Assembly: GCA_027488595.1 (NCBI GenBank)
Contig: JAIYBI010000305.1
Coordinates: forward strand, 1-42,061
Origin: Opitutaceae bacterium
Lineage (GTDB): Bacteria > Verrucomicrobiota > Verrucomicrobiia > Opitutales > Opitutaceae
Reading direction: 5' to 3'
DNA length: 42,061 bases
A program made the position numbers and the translations under genes. Positions 24,753 to 33,860 of the stretch are shown one piece after another. Each line of letters starts with the position of its first letter. The stretch's first letter is position 1. Below the pieces are notes generated by a model. The model was not told where the DNA came from and made no database searches. It was given only the letters and a program-made list of their open reading frames with translations.

Positions 24753-26579
24753 TTACAGGCGGCAGATCAGAAGTTCGCGCTCGAAGATCATCTCTTTCGG
24801 CAGGTGGGCGTGGAGGTCGAGGAAGAGTTCCTCATGCTGGATGAGCTCCGCGCGCCAGGCCTGGCGGTCGAGGGTGGAGAGTTGTTCGAACTTCTCGCGC
24901 GGGAAATCGAGGCCGGTCCAGTCAATGTCATCGTAGCGGGGCATCCAGCCGAGCGGGGTCTCGCGGGCGCGGCAGCGGCCCTGGCAACGACCGACGATCC
25001 AGCGAAGGATGCGGAGGTTTTCGCCGAAACCGGGCCAGAGGAATTTGCCGTCGGCGTCTTTGCGAAACCAGTTGACCTGAAAGATGCGGGGAGAGTCGGA
25101 GAGATCGCGCTGCATCTTGATCCAATGGCGGAAGTAGTCGGCCATGTTGTAGCCGCAGAAGGGGAGCATGGCCATGGGGTCGCGGCGGACTTTACCGAGG
25201 GTGCCGGCGGCGGCGGCGGTCATTTCGGAGCCCATGGTGGCGCCGGCATAGACGCCGCCGGACCAGTTGAAGGTCTGGTAAACGAGGGGCGTGGTGGTGG
25301 CGCGGCGGCCGCCGAAAATGATGGCGGTGATCGGCACGCCGGCGGGATTTTCCCACTCGGAGTCAATGGTGGGGCACTGCGAGGCGGGGGCGGTGAAGCG
25401 GGCGTTCGGGTGGGCGGCCTTGGCGCCCGTGACCTTGGCAATCTCGGGGGTCCAGACCTTGCCCTGCCAGTCGGTGCAAACCGGAGGTGGCGTGTCGGTC
25501 ATGCCCTCCCACCAAACGCCGCCCTCAGGAGTGACGCCGCAGTTGGTGAAAATGGAGTTCTTGGCCAGGGCGGCCATGGCGTTGGGATTGGTTTTGAGGG
25601 AAGTGCCGGGGGCGACGCCGAAGAAGCCGGCCTCGGGGTTGATGGCGCGGAGGCGACCGGTGGCGTCGGGTTTGAGCCACGCAATGTCGTCGCCGACGGT
25701 GGTGATTTCCCAGCCCTGCTTGGCAAGGGCCGCCGGGGGCACGAGCATGGCGAAATTGGTCTTGCCGCAGGCGGAGGGGAACGCGGCGGCGACGTAGGCT
25801 TTTTCGCCATCGGGGTTCTTGAGCCCGAGAATGAGCATGTGCTCGGCCATCCAGCCCTCGTCGCGGGCCATCGCTGAGGCGATGCGGAGCGCAAAACACT
25901 TTTTGCCGAGGAGGGCGTTGCCGCCGTAGCCGGAGCCGAAGGACCAGATCTCGCGGCTCTCGGGGAAGTGGACGATGTATTTGTCGGGATTGCAGGGCCA
26001 GGGGACATCTTTCTCGCCGGGCGCGAGGGGGCGGCCGACGGAGTGCATGCACGGGACGACGCGCTTTTCGGCCTTATCAATCTCGGCGAAGACCGGCAGT
26101 CCGATGCGGGCCATGATGCGCATGTTGACGACCACGTAGGGCGAGTCGGTGAGCTGCACGCCGAGCTGCGACATGGGCGAGCCGACCGGGCCCATGGAGA
26201 AGGGTAACACGTAGAGGGTGCGGCCCGCCATGCAGCCGGCGAAGAGGCCCTTGAGTTTGCGGCGCATCTCGAAGGGCTCGACCCAGTTGTTCGTAGGACC
26301 GGCGTTATCCTTGGAGAGAGAGCAGATGAAAGTGCGATCCTCGACCCGCGCGACATCACTGGGGTCGGAGCGGGCGTGGAAGCAGCCCGGCCAGAGTTTC
26401 TCGTTGAGCTTGCTAAACGTGCCGGCCGCAACGAGCTCGGCGCAAAGCGTGTCATATTCCTCCTGCGAGCCGTCCACCCAGTGGATGGAGGCGGGCGTGG
26501 TGAGCGCGACCATCTTCTCGATCCAGCGTAGAAGGTGACGGTTGGTGCTGAGGGGCGTGGCGGGGTTGCGAGTTTTCAT
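24753..26579 (-). CDS. pckG: Phosphoenolpyruvate carboxykinase (GTP)
   Basis: This 608-residue enzyme interconverts oxaloacetate and phosphoenolpyruvate with GTP, the key step of gluconeogenesis. GTP-type signatures are [20 protein letters not shown], the metal site [19 protein letters not shown], the kinase-1a loop [15 protein letters not shown] with its P-loop Lys, and the C-terminal [19 protein letters not shown]. The length is normal. Its ATG overlaps the stop of the upstream CDF transporter gene by the ATGA arrangement at 26579-26576, so the two are translated together. GTP-type PEPCK needs Mn2+, which makes the pairing with a cation transporter of interest. Confidence 0.97.
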   Translation of the reverse strand: MKTRNPATPLSTNRHLLRWIEKMVALTTPASIHWVDGSQEEYDTLCAELVAAGTFSKLNEKLWPGCFHARSDPSDVARVEDRTFICSLSKDNAGPTNNWVEPFEMRRKLKGLFAGCMAGRTLYVLPFSMGPVGSPMSQLGVQLTDSPYVVVNMRIMARIGLPVFAEIDKAEKRVVPCMHSVGRPLAPGEKDVPWPCNPDKYIVHFPESREIWSFGSGYGGNALLGKKCFALRIASAMARDEGWMAEHMLILGLKNPDGEKAYVAAAFPSACGKTNFAMLVPPAALAKQGWEITTVGDDIAWLKPDATGRLRAINPEAGFFGVAPGTSLKTNPNAMAALAKNSIFTNCGVTPEGGVWWEGMTDTPPPVCTDWQGKVWTPEIAKVTGAKAAHPNARFTAPASQCPTIDSEWENPAGVPITAIIFGGRRATTTPLVYQTFNWSGGVYAGATMGSEMTAAAAGTLGKVRRDPMAMLPFCGYNMADYFRHWIKMQRDLSDSPRIFQVNWFRKDADGKFLWPGFGENLRILRWIVGRCQGRCRARETPLGWMPRYDDIDWTGLDFPREKFEQLSTLDRQAWRAELIQHEELFLDLHAHLPKEMIFERELLICRL

Positions 26580-27517
26580 GGTGTAATGGTGGCAAGAGAC
26601 TGACCGGCGTTACGGGAGGGTTCGACGTGGACGGCCACGTGGGTGATGGCGAGGCCACCGCCGACGAGGGCGTCTTGCACGGCGTGGGCGATGTCGTGGC
26701 CTTCTTTCACGGTAAGAAGAGGATTAACTTCGATGTGGATCTCGACGAGCAAGGCCAGGCCGCTACGTCGTAAGTGGCATTTATCGAGTCCCAGCACCCC
26801 GGGCACGGCGGCGGCGAGACGCCGGACCTCCAAGGTGAGTGACGCGGGCGCGGCGGTATCCATGACCTGGCCGAGGGCGCGATGGAAGACGATGACGCCG
26901 TTGAAAGCGACGACCACGCAGGCGGCGAGCGCGGCCCAGTCGTCGGCGGCAGCGTAGTCGGGGCCGGCGAGCACCGCGATGAGAATGCCGATGAAGGCGG
27001 CGGCGGAAGTCAGCGCATCAGCGGCATGGTGCCAGGCCTCGGCGCCGAGCGCGGTGCTGGCGGAATCCTCGCCGGCCTTGTCCATGCGGCGGGCAAAGCG
27101 CCACTTCACCACCACGATGAAGACTAGCAGCGGCAAGGTGCCCCAGTGCGGGCCCTGATGCGGAGTCATTATCTCGCGCACGGCATGGACGCCGATCCAG
27201 CCGGCGGCGAAGAAGATCACCAGCGCGACACCGAGCGCGGCGAGTGGCTCGGCCTTGCCGTGACCGTAGGGGTGGTCGGCATCGGGCGGCACGGCGGCGA
27301 CCCGGAAGCCGGCCCAGACCAGCAGGGAAGAAAACACATCGATGAGCGACTCCACGCCGTCGGCGATGAGTGCGTAGGTATTACCCAGGATGCCGCCGGC
27401 GAATTTGATGAGCGCGAGGACGAGATTGAGCGCGACCCCGCGAAGCACGAGCGCGGCACCGGCCTCGGCCCGCGAACGGGCCAGGGCGTGCGGATCGAGG
27501 TGGGCGCGGTCTGGCAT
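26576..27517 (-). CDS. Cation diffusion facilitator (CDF) transporter
   Basis: This 313-residue inner-membrane metal/H+ antiporter has about six transmembrane helices (residues about 20-205) and a C-terminal metallochaperone-like domain (about 220-300). The metal sites are visible. In TM2, [11 protein letters not shown] places Glu56 and Asp60 where the E. coli YiiP zinc exporter has Asp45 and Asp49. In TM5, [11 protein letters not shown] gives His163 and Asp167. [12 protein letters not shown] is a CDF signature. The metal could be Zn, Fe, Mn or Co; Glu in place of the first Asp hints that it is not a standard YiiP. Its stop overlaps the pckG start, giving a two-gene operon. It is divergent from the DUF2237 gene. 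Confidence 0.93.
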   Translation of the reverse strand: MPDRAHLDPHALARSRAEAGAALVLRGVALNLVLALIKFAGGILGNTYALIADGVESLIDVFSSLLVWAGFRVAAVPPDADHPYGHGKAEPLAALGVALVIFFAAGWIGVHAVREIMTPHQGPHWGTLPLLVFIVVVKWRFARRMDKAGEDSASTALGAEAWHHAADALTSAAAFIGILIAVLAGPDYAAADDWAALAACVVVAFNGVIVFHRALGQVMDTAAPASLTLEVRRLAAAVPGVLGLDKCHLRRSGLALLVEIHIEVNPLLTVKEGHDIAHAVQDALVGGGLAITHVAVHVEPSRNAGQSLATITP

Positions 27518-27670
27518 CGGAGTGAGGCGGGAAAGGGTTTAGTTAAACGCGACCGACGCAGGAGAGCCACAAGCAATTCGGAGGGTGGATATACGCCCTT
27601 GTGCTTAACGAGCGGACGGGTTCGCCACAAAGCGGTTGCGGGACGGCGACGACGGCGTGACCTTGCGGTC

Positions 27671-28042
27671 ATGCAAAAAGCACCGGCGGTGAATGTCCTG
27701 GGCGGCCCGCTCAAACCCTGTAGTGTAAAACCCATGACGGGTTTCTTTCGCGACGGCACCTGCCACACCTGCGTCGAGGATGCGGGTTGCCACACGGTGT
27801 GCGTTGAAGTGAGCGCGGAGTTTTTGGCCTGGCAGGCGGCGGCGGGCAACGATCTGAGCACACCGCGGCCGGAGTATGATTTCCCCGGCCTGAAGCCGGG
27901 CGACCGCTGGTGCGTCTGCGCCGGCAGATGGCGCGAGGCGGTGGAGGCGGGAGTGCCGGCGCCGGTGGCGCTGGCGGCGACGCATCGCCGGACCCTGGAA
28001 GTGGTGCCGCTGGCCATGCTGCAGTCTCACGCCGCGGGATGA
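27671..28042 (+). CDS. DUF2237 family protein
   Basis: This 123-residue cytoplasmic protein matches DUF2237 by NVLGGPLKPCSVKPMTGF, the RDGTCHTCVEDAGCHTVC block, GNDLSTPRPEYDFPGLKPGD and RWCVCAGRWREA. The function is unknown to me. Conserved Cys residues suggest metal binding or redox use, but that is inference. The ATG at 27671 is chosen because the family starts just before NVLGG. It shares a 153-base divergent region with the CDF gene, where GTTTA (27537-27541) and TAAAC (27544-27548) form a small inverted repeat. A terminator follows. Confidence 0.9.
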   Translation: MQKAPAVNVLGGPLKPCSVKPMTGFFRDGTCHTCVEDAGCHTVCVEVSAEFLAWQAAAGNDLSTPRPEYDFPGLKPGDRWCVCAGRWREAVEAGVPAPVALAATHRRTLEVVPLAMLQSHAAG

Positions 28043-28123
28043 AAAAAATCGGCCAGGATCGCGGATGTCAGGTGGACAGGGAGAGGATTCTTTCTGGCCT
28101 GTCGCCGAATCCTAAAAATAAGT

Positions 28124-28155
28124 TGCCCGGTCGCCTACCCCTAAGCGACCGGGCA
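28124..28155 (+). terminator. Rho-independent terminator after the DUF2237 gene
   Basis: TGCCCGGTCGC (28124-28134) and its perfect complement (28145-28155) form an 11-bp stem with a 10-base loop, followed by TTTGCTTTCTT. It lies in the 243-base gap between the DUF2237 and ygfZ genes; apart from it the gap holds no gene that I can see. Confidence 0.85.
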
Positions 28156-28285
28156 TTTGCTTTCTTAGTTACCCCAAAACTCCTGTTTGCACAGGAGAAG
28201 TGAAAAGTGATGAGATGAATAAGTAAGCATAGCCGGTCCGGGTCAACCTATTCTCAAAGAAAACGCCTCCTGATTTTATAGTTAC

Positions 28286-29248
28286 ATGGAAAAAGCCAAC
28301 TTAGCGGATGTTTTCAGAACCGTATCGGGCTCGGCGGTAACGCAACCCAAGGCATGGTTGCGGGTGACGGGCGAGGACGCGGCGACGTTCATCCAAGGCC
28401 AATGCACCCAGGATGTGCACAAAATGAAGACGGGGGAGGCGCGCTGGGCCTTGTGGTTGACCACGAAAGGCCGGGTGACGGGCGAAACGCTCGTGCTGCG
28501 CGCGGCAGACGGCGTTTGGTGGTTGTGGAGCGCGCACACCGATGGAGTAGCGTTAAATGCTAGATTAGAGGATTTTATAATCGCAGACGACGTCTTGGTG
28601 GAGAACCTCGGCACGGGGACGGACGGCTGGGAGCAACTGACGCTGGCAGGAGACCGGGCGGAGGCCTGGATGCGCGGGGCGCTCAATGGAGTCGAGCCAC
28701 CGATAGAAGGCGGGTGGGTGGAGCTGCGCGGCGGAGTGTTACTGGCGGGCCGACGCGGCCTGGCGCGGGTTTGGGACTGGCTGCGGCCGAAGGCGGGTGC
28801 GGAGGCGAGCGACTGGGCGGCGGCGGGGCTGGGAGAGCTGAGCGACGACGCTCTGGTGCGGGCGCGCTTGGCGGCGGGGGTGCCGGCGATCCCGGCGGAG
28901 TTCGGGCCGGCGGACCTGCCTCAGGAGGCGGGCTTGGAGACGGTGGCGATCTCGTTTACCAAGGGATGTTACCTCGGGCAGGAAGTGATGGCACGTCTGC
29001 ACGCGATGGGGCAGGTGCGGCGGCGTTTGCTGCGCGCCACGGGCGTGGGCACGGCGCCGGCGGCGGGCGCGGGTTTGCTCGTGGAGGCGGCGGGGAAACG
29101 CGTCGGCGAAATTCGCGCGGCGATAGACGACGGACACGGCGGCTGGCTCGGCCTCGCGATGGTGAACCTGCTCGGCCTCGACGCGACGAAAGGCCCGGTG
29201 CTCGAAGCGGATACCGCGCGCGGCGTGCGACTGGAGGATGTTTCATGA
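28286..29248 (+). CDS. ygfZ: Folate-binding YgfZ-family protein
   Basis: This 320-residue protein has the GcvT-like fold and helps mature or repair iron-sulfur proteins using tetrahydrofolate. Marks are AWLRVTGEDAATFIQGQCTQD near residue 23 and the signature KGCYLGQE (Lys226 to Glu233, with Cys228), which is diagnostic of YgfZ. The length matches the family. There is no strong ribosome-binding site; TATAGT lies too close to the start for a leaderless -10 box. Its stop overlaps the start of the next gene by ATGA, so the two are coupled. A link to the folE2 folate route is not shown. Confidence 0.94.
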   Translation: MEKANLADVFRTVSGSAVTQPKAWLRVTGEDAATFIQGQCTQDVHKMKTGEARWALWLTTKGRVTGETLVLRAADGVWWLWSAHTDGVALNARLEDFIIADDVLVENLGTGTDGWEQLTLAGDRAEAWMRGALNGVEPPIEGGWVELRGGVLLAGRRGLARVWDWLRPKAGAEASDWAAAGLGELSDDALVRARLAAGVPAIPAEFGPADLPQEAGLETVAISFTKGCYLGQEVMARLHAMGQVRRRLLRATGVGTAPAAGAGLLVEAAGKRVGEIRAAIDDGHGGWLGLAMVNLLGLDATKGPVLEADTARGVRLEDVS

Positions 29249-29481
29249 GAACGCCTGAACGCGAACAACTCCTCGCCCTTTGCGAACGTATGGGTGCGAC
29301 GCCAACTCAAGCGGCGGCGATGAGCGACCAGCTCCTCAAGCGCTGCGACCAGCTCGTCACGGAGCGCGGCTGGACGCGCGTGCGGGCGATGGAACACTTG
29401 CTCACCGTGCTGGTGAAGGGCCGCAACGGCGAGACCGTGCCCGGCTTCGAAGGCGGACGCCCGCCGGACCCGAAGCAATAA
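29245..29481 (+). CDS. Small helical protein coupled to ygfZ, function unknown
   Basis: This 78-residue protein begins at the ATGA overlap with the ygfZ stop. It is predicted helical: EREQLLALCERMGA, QAAAMSDQLLKRCDQLV and WTRVRAMEHLLTVLVK, ending in a Gly/Pro-rich tail (GGRPPDPKQ). There are two Cys residues. I recognise no domain. The overlap is strong evidence that it is a real gene and is translated with ygfZ. It could be a partner of the YgfZ iron-sulfur function, but that is only a guess from position. Confidence 0.75.
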   Translation: MRTPEREQLLALCERMGATPTQAAAMSDQLLKRCDQLVTERGWTRVRAMEHLLTVLVKGRNGETVPGFEGGRPPDPKQ

Positions 29482-29545
29482 AACCGGCTCGCCACCGCCT
29501 AGGCGCGCGGCGAGGTTTTGCGGCTTCCCGTTAAATCTTCCCGCC

Positions 29546-30691
29546 ATGAACAAAACCGCCCTTGTCGCCCAGTTTCAAAAAGTCTTCGGCCGCGCCCCCG
29601 AAATCGTCACCCGCGCTCCAGGCCGCATCGAGTTCATCGGCAACCACACCGATTACAACGGCGGCACCGTGCTCGGGGCGTCCATTGATCGCGGCGTCGC
29701 CGTCGCGCTCGCCCGCCGCACGGACGGGAAGCGCAACTTCCACAGCAGCTACACCGGCAAGACCGTTACCCTGCCTGCCGACGGTGCGCCGGTGAAGCAG
29801 GCGGGCGAGGCCTCCTGGACTAACTACCCGCTCGGCGTGCTCGCCGCACTCCCTCATTTCGGGCTCAGCGTGATCGAGGGTTTTGACTACCTCGCCGACA
29901 GCGACCTGCCGGCGGGCGCGGGCCTCTCCTCCAGCGCGGCGATCGAGCTGGCTTCGGCCCTGGCGTTTCTCGGCGCGACCGGCCAGTCGCCGGACCGCGA
30001 GACGGTGGTAAAAGTCGGCAAACACGCGGAGAACCACTTCGTCGGCGTGCCCTGCGGCATCCTCGACCAGGGCGTGTCGGGCTTCGGCAAGGCAGGGCAC
30101 CTCGTTTTCATTGATTGCGCGGGGCCGCGCTTCGCCACCGTGCCGATGCCGGCGGGTGCGAGTTTCTGGATTTTTAACACCCACACCAAACACGCGCTGG
30201 TGGACGGTCTTTATGCCGCCCGTCACCGCGAATGCATGGCGGCGGCGCAGACGCTGGGCGTGAAGCTGCTGGTTGAGGTATCCGTGGAAAAACTACGCGC
30301 GGCGGAGGCGGGCGTGGAGCCGGTGGCCTACAAACGGGCGCGTCACGTTGTCGAGGAAATCGCCCGGGTGGACGCCTGCGTGCACGCGCTCAAAGCGGGC
30401 GACATAGCCAAGGTGGGCTCGCTGCTCACCGCTTCGCATCGCAGCTCGCAGAGCCTGTTTGAGAACAGCACTGCGGAGCTCGACTTCCTGGTGGACACGC
30501 TGGTGGCGTCTCCGGGGGTTTACGGCGCACGACTGACCGGCGGCGGCTTTGGCGGCGCGGTGATGGCGCTGGCCGACGCGGGCTTCGGCACGGAACAAGC
30601 CGAAGCGGTGGCGGCGGCGTATGCGGCGAAGTTCGGCGCGAGGCCCGATATCCTGCCCATGGGCACGGGCGATGGCGCGGCGGTGCTTTAA
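29546..30691 (+). CDS. galK: Galactokinase (GHMP kinase family)
   Basis: This 381-residue enzyme would phosphorylate galactose at C1 in the Leloir pathway. GHMP motifs are RAPGRIEFIGNHTDYNGG (motif 1), LPAGAGLSSSAAIELA (ATP-binding motif 2), VPCGILDQ (catalytic Asp region) and LTGGGFGGAVM (motif 3). In motif 1 the usual Glu of GEHTDYN is Asn33; His34 and Asp36, which also contact the sugar, are kept. The same Asn occurs, as far as I recall, in other bacterial galactokinases, so it may be natural variation. No galT or galE is nearby. Its TAA overlaps the stop codon of the convergent VOC gene by two bases. Confidence 0.92.
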   Translation: MNKTALVAQFQKVFGRAPEIVTRAPGRIEFIGNHTDYNGGTVLGASIDRGVAVALARRTDGKRNFHSSYTGKTVTLPADGAPVKQAGEASWTNYPLGVLAALPHFGLSVIEGFDYLADSDLPAGAGLSSSAAIELASALAFLGATGQSPDRETVVKVGKHAENHFVGVPCGILDQGVSGFGKAGHLVFIDCAGPRFATVPMPAGASFWIFNTHTKHALVDGLYAARHRECMAAAQTLGVKLLVEVSVEKLRAAEAGVEPVAYKRARHVVEEIARVDACVHALKAGDIAKVGSLLTASHRSSQSLFENSTAELDFLVDTLVASPGVYGARLTGGGFGGAVMALADAGFGTEQAEAVAAAYAAKFGARPDILPMGTGDGAAVL

Positions 30692-31098
30692 GCGGAAGGC
30701 GTTCGCTTGAGTTCGATCAGATCCCAGCCGTTGCCGTAGAGGTCCTCGAAGACGGCGACGGAGCCGTAGCTTTCATGGCGGGTGGCTTCGCGAAACTTCA
30801 CCCCGCGCGCCTCGAAGGCGGAGCGGTCGCGGGCGAAGTCGTCGGTGTGGAGAAAAAACGCCACACGCCCGCCTGCGGCGCGGCCGATCTGGGCGCGTTG
30901 TTCGTCAGTAGAGGCTCGTGCGAGAAGCAAGTTCGCCGTCCCTGCGAGCGCGCCGGGCGCGGCAACGAGGACCCAGCGTTTATCGGGCGACAGCGGGGTG
31001 TCCTCGACGAGCGTGAAGCCGAGTTTTTGGGTAAACCAGGCGATCGCTTCGTCGTAATCCCTTACAAGATAACTGACGGCGGCTAGGTGGGCGGGCAT
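30688..31098 (-). CDS. VOC (glyoxalase/dioxygenase fold) protein
   Basis: This 136-residue protein has the paired beta-alpha-beta-beta-beta units of the VOC fold (AAVSYLVRDYDEAIAWFTQK, then GRVAFFLHTDDFARDRSAFE and VAVFEDLYGNGWDLIEL). The final Glu in WDLIEL fits a metal ligand, while the His of the first strand is absent. Functions in this superfamily range from glyoxalase I to antibiotic-resistance and dioxygenase proteins, so no reaction is assigned. Its start lies inside the end of the MFS gene (16-base overlap), so it is translated from the same transcript. It converges with galK. Confidence 0.85.
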   Translation of the reverse strand: MPAHLAAVSYLVRDYDEAIAWFTQKLGFTLVEDTPLSPDKRWVLVAAPGALAGTANLLLARASTDEQRAQIGRAAGGRVAFFLHTDDFARDRSAFEARGVKFREATRHESYGSVAVFEDLYGNGWDLIELKRTPSA

Positions 31099-32378
31099 GA
31101 GGGCGGCGGCGGGGTGAGTTTAAGCGTAAGCAGGATGAGCAGGCCTATCGCGAAGAAGGCCGTGTTTGCGAGAATGGCGCTTCGCTGGCCGAGGTGAGTT
31201 GCAAGCACGCCGAAGATGGGCGTGCCGACGACGCCGGCGAGTTTGCTGAAAAAACCCCAGTAGCCAAAAAACTCCCCGCTTTTCCCCGGCGGTGTAAAGA
31301 GCGACACCACCGCGCGTCCGCCGGATTGAAAGGCACCGAGCGCCACGCCTGCGCCGACTCCGATCACGTAGAACCAGGCTTTGGTCGGGCACCACCACGC
31401 GGCGATGCAGACGACAATCCAAAGCAGCAGCGAAAGACTGAGGGCGAACTTCGGGCTGGTTTTATCCTGAAGAAACCCGAAGCCCGCCGCGCCTGCCACT
31501 CCGGCCAGTTGCAAAACCACAAAGAGCCCGATGGTTTCCTTTTGCGTGAAGCCCAAGGCCTGATCGGCAAACACAGCCGCGAAGGCCACCACGGCGGTAA
31601 GCCCGGCAGTGGCAAAAAAGAGCGCGATGAAGAACCATCCAAGTGTCGGGTGCTCGGGCAGCGCGCGGAGCGAACGCAGGTTCTCCGCCCAGCCCTCCAC
31701 CAGCAGACTGCGACCGGGCGGCAGTGCCCGGGGCACGGCGCGTTCGCGCAGGAGGAGCAGGGTCGGCAGCGCGGCGAGGAAGAAAAACACACCCGTCATC
31801 ACAAAGGTCCACGGCACCCGATCCACCCCGGCGGCCTCCCCGCTTTTGATGATGAACAACGCGAGGACGAGGCTCAGCAATCCGCCGAAGTAACCAAAAC
31901 TCCACCCGTAGCCGGAAATGCGGCCGGCGTTTTCCGGCGTGCTGATCTCCGGCAGGAAACCGGCGCAAATGTTCTCGCTGAGGTAAAAGGCCATCGTCCC
32001 GATAGCGACGAGGCCAAGCGCGAGCCAAACCTCACCCGCGCCGACAAACCACAACGACGCGGTCGCAAGCGAGCACACCGTGGCGGTGACGGCGAGGAAG
32101 GTCTTCTTGTTCGCCCGAATGTCGGCCATCGCGCCGATCAGCGGCGAGACGAGCAGCACCGCGAGTTGCGCACCGGCGAGAGTGAAGCCCCACCAAGTGG
32201 ACGCGATGGGCCGGCCCTCGGCGACGACCTTGGCGAAATACACCGAATAGATCACCGTGATGATCAGCGTGGTGAAGGCCGAGTTCGCGAAGTCGAAGCA
32301 GCACCAGCCAAAGATTTCCTTCCGCTTCACCGGTGGAAAAGTCGGGGCGGGAGGCGCGGCTTCGACGGAGGGACTCAT
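31083..32378 (-). CDS. MFS transporter of the UMF1/Atg22-like family
   Basis: This 431-residue inner-membrane protein has about 12 hydrophobic helices and the signature FGWCCFDFANSAFTT at the N-terminus, typical of UMF1/VPS-type (Atg22-like) MFS carriers. Other marks are LVSPLIGAMADIRANKK, a motif-A-like loop, and PEISTPENAGRISGYGW. The ATG at 32378 is chosen; a further ATG at 32402 would add eight residues. Such carriers may export amino acids or other small solutes, but the substrate is unknown. It overlaps the VOC gene by 16 bases and diverges from the desaturase gene across a 184-base gap with no convincing promoter. Confidence 0.9.
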   Translation of the reverse strand: MSPSVEAAPPAPTFPPVKRKEIFGWCCFDFANSAFTTLIITVIYSVYFAKVVAEGRPIASTWWGFTLAGAQLAVLLVSPLIGAMADIRANKKTFLAVTATVCSLATASLWFVGAGEVWLALGLVAIGTMAFYLSENICAGFLPEISTPENAGRISGYGWSFGYFGGLLSLVLALFIIKSGEAAGVDRVPWTFVMTGVFFFLAALPTLLLLRERAVPRALPPGRSLLVEGWAENLRSLRALPEHPTLGWFFIALFFATAGLTAVVAFAAVFADQALGFTQKETIGLFVVLQLAGVAGAAGFGFLQDKTSPKFALSLSLLLWIVVCIAAWWCPTKAWFYVIGVGAGVALGAFQSGGRAVVSLFTPPGKSGEFFGYWGFFSKLAGVVGTPIFGVLATHLGQRSAILANTAFFAIGLLILLTLKLTPPPPSCPPT

Positions 32379-32562
32379 GGCGCGGGATTGCAGCTTTTGC
32401 ATACGCGACAGGCAAGTCCCGCCGCATCGCCACCGAATCGGGCATTCTTAACAAGCAAGGGGCAAGCAGCTTCCAGACAATCGGGAAACTCGGCTTGATT
32501 CCCGGGGTCGCTGGGTAGTGTAATGCCTCATTTCACCCGCCTCTAAACCGAACCCAACGCCT

Positions 32563-33771
32563 GTGTCTGCACCTTCCCCCGCCTCCGCTCCAGCCTCCAG
32601 CCCAGGGTTCGCCCGCCGCGCCCTCACCGCCGTATCACAGTGGATAGACTCCGACTATTGCCCGGACGGCGCGGAGAAAATGCGCAACGAACCCGACCGA
32701 GTGGACTGGGTGCGCGTCATGCCGTTCGTGGTGCTCCACCTCGGATGTCTCGGTATCATCTGGGTCGGCGTGAGCGCCTTCGCCGCCTGGGCCGCCGTGT
32801 TCCTCTACTTTATCCGCATGTTCGCGGTAACCGGGATCCATCACCGCTACTTCTCGCACAAGACCTACAGCACTTCACGTTTCGGGCAGTTTCTTCTCGC
32901 CCTCTGGGCCGGCACCACCGTGCAACGCGGCTCGCTCTGGTGGGCCTACCATCACCGCCACCATCACCAGCACTCGGACGGCCCCGAGGACGCTCACTCA
33001 CCGCACGTTCACGGCTTCATCTGGTCGCACATCGGCTGGATCACCTCGCGCCGCAACTTCCCCACCGACTACACCAAGATCAAGGATCTCGCCAAGTTTC
33101 CCGAGCTCGTCTGGCTCAACCGCTTCGACCTCGTCGTGCCCATCGCCTTCGCGTTTTCCCTCCTCGGTCTCGGCATGGCGCTTGAACGCTTTGCCCCCGG
33201 TCTCGGCACCAACGGACCGCAGATGCTCATCTGGGGCTTTTTCGTGAGCACCACCGCCCTTTTTCACGGCACCGCTTGCATCAACTCGATGGCCCACCTC
33301 ATGGGCAAACGCCGCTTCAAAACCGACGACGACTCGCGCAACAGTTTTATTCTCGCCATCATTTGTCTAGGCGAGGGCTGGCACAACAACCACCACCGCT
33401 ACCAGAGCTGCACCCGCAATGGCTTCTACTGGTGGGAAATTGATCCCACTTATTACGGTCTGAAACTGATGTCCTGGACCGGTTTCATCTGGGGCCTCAA
33501 ATCCGTTCCCCAGTCCATCCTCGAAGAGGGCATGCACGCCGATCACCACAAGTCCGTCGCCGCCGCCGCACGCTCCGTCGAGGCGGGTCACCAGTCCGCC
33601 TACTCAACACTCCGCCAAGTAGTGCCCGCCGCCGCCGCCATCGCCGTTGCCACCGCCACGGCCGCCCGCGGCGAGTTGCCCAAGAAAGAAGAGCCGCCCG
33701 CGATGCACAAGGACCTCAGCAGCGAGATCGTGAATCCCCCCTCCGGCTCGACCGGAGACCAAGTAATCTGA
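32563..33771 (+). CDS. Membrane acyl-CoA (delta-9 type) fatty-acid desaturase
   Basis: This 402-residue diiron enzyme would introduce a double bond into saturated acyl chains. The three histidine boxes are present: HHRYFSH (residues 93-99), HHRHHHQH (130-137) and GEGWHNNHHRYQ (about 271-282). Hydrophobic segments lie at about 52-90 and 185-255. The start is GTG at 32563, chosen because the first box must sit near residue 90. A C-terminal Ala-rich, charged tail (about 345-402) follows the normal fold and is not typical. It is followed 89 nt later by an FAD oxidoreductase gene on the same strand, possibly a partner in lipid modification. Confidence 0.93.
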   Translation: MSAPSPASAPASSPGFARRALTAVSQWIDSDYCPDGAEKMRNEPDRVDWVRVMPFVVLHLGCLGIIWVGVSAFAAWAAVFLYFIRMFAVTGIHHRYFSHKTYSTSRFGQFLLALWAGTTVQRGSLWWAYHHRHHHQHSDGPEDAHSPHVHGFIWSHIGWITSRRNFPTDYTKIKDLAKFPELVWLNRFDLVVPIAFAFSLLGLGMALERFAPGLGTNGPQMLIWGFFVSTTALFHGTACINSMAHLMGKRRFKTDDDSRNSFILAIICLGEGWHNNHHRYQSCTRNGFYWWEIDPTYYGLKLMSWTGFIWGLKSVPQSILEEGMHADHHKSVAAAARSVEAGHQSAYSTLRQVVPAAAAIAVATATAARGELPKKEEPPAMHKDLSSEIVNPPSGSTGDQVI

Positions 33772-33860
33772 GTCGGCCGGCCCGAGGCGCAGTGTTGCCG
33801 GGCTCTCATGCACTTTCGTTTTCGACATCCGTCGCGCGCCGGATTTGGTAACGGATACTC

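Noticed and set aside
24804-25877. Plus-strand open frame opposite pckG
   Set aside because: Gly-rich mirror sequence; the minus strand has every PEPCK motif.
28277-28282. TATAGT as a -10 box for a leaderless ygfZ mRNA
   Set aside because: It ends only 3 nt before the ATG, too close for a transcription start at the A of the ATG.
31194-32498. Plus-strand open frame opposite the MFS transporter
   Set aside because: It is Arg/Glu/Gly-rich mirror sequence with no fold; the minus strand has 12 hydrophobic segments and the UMF1 signature.
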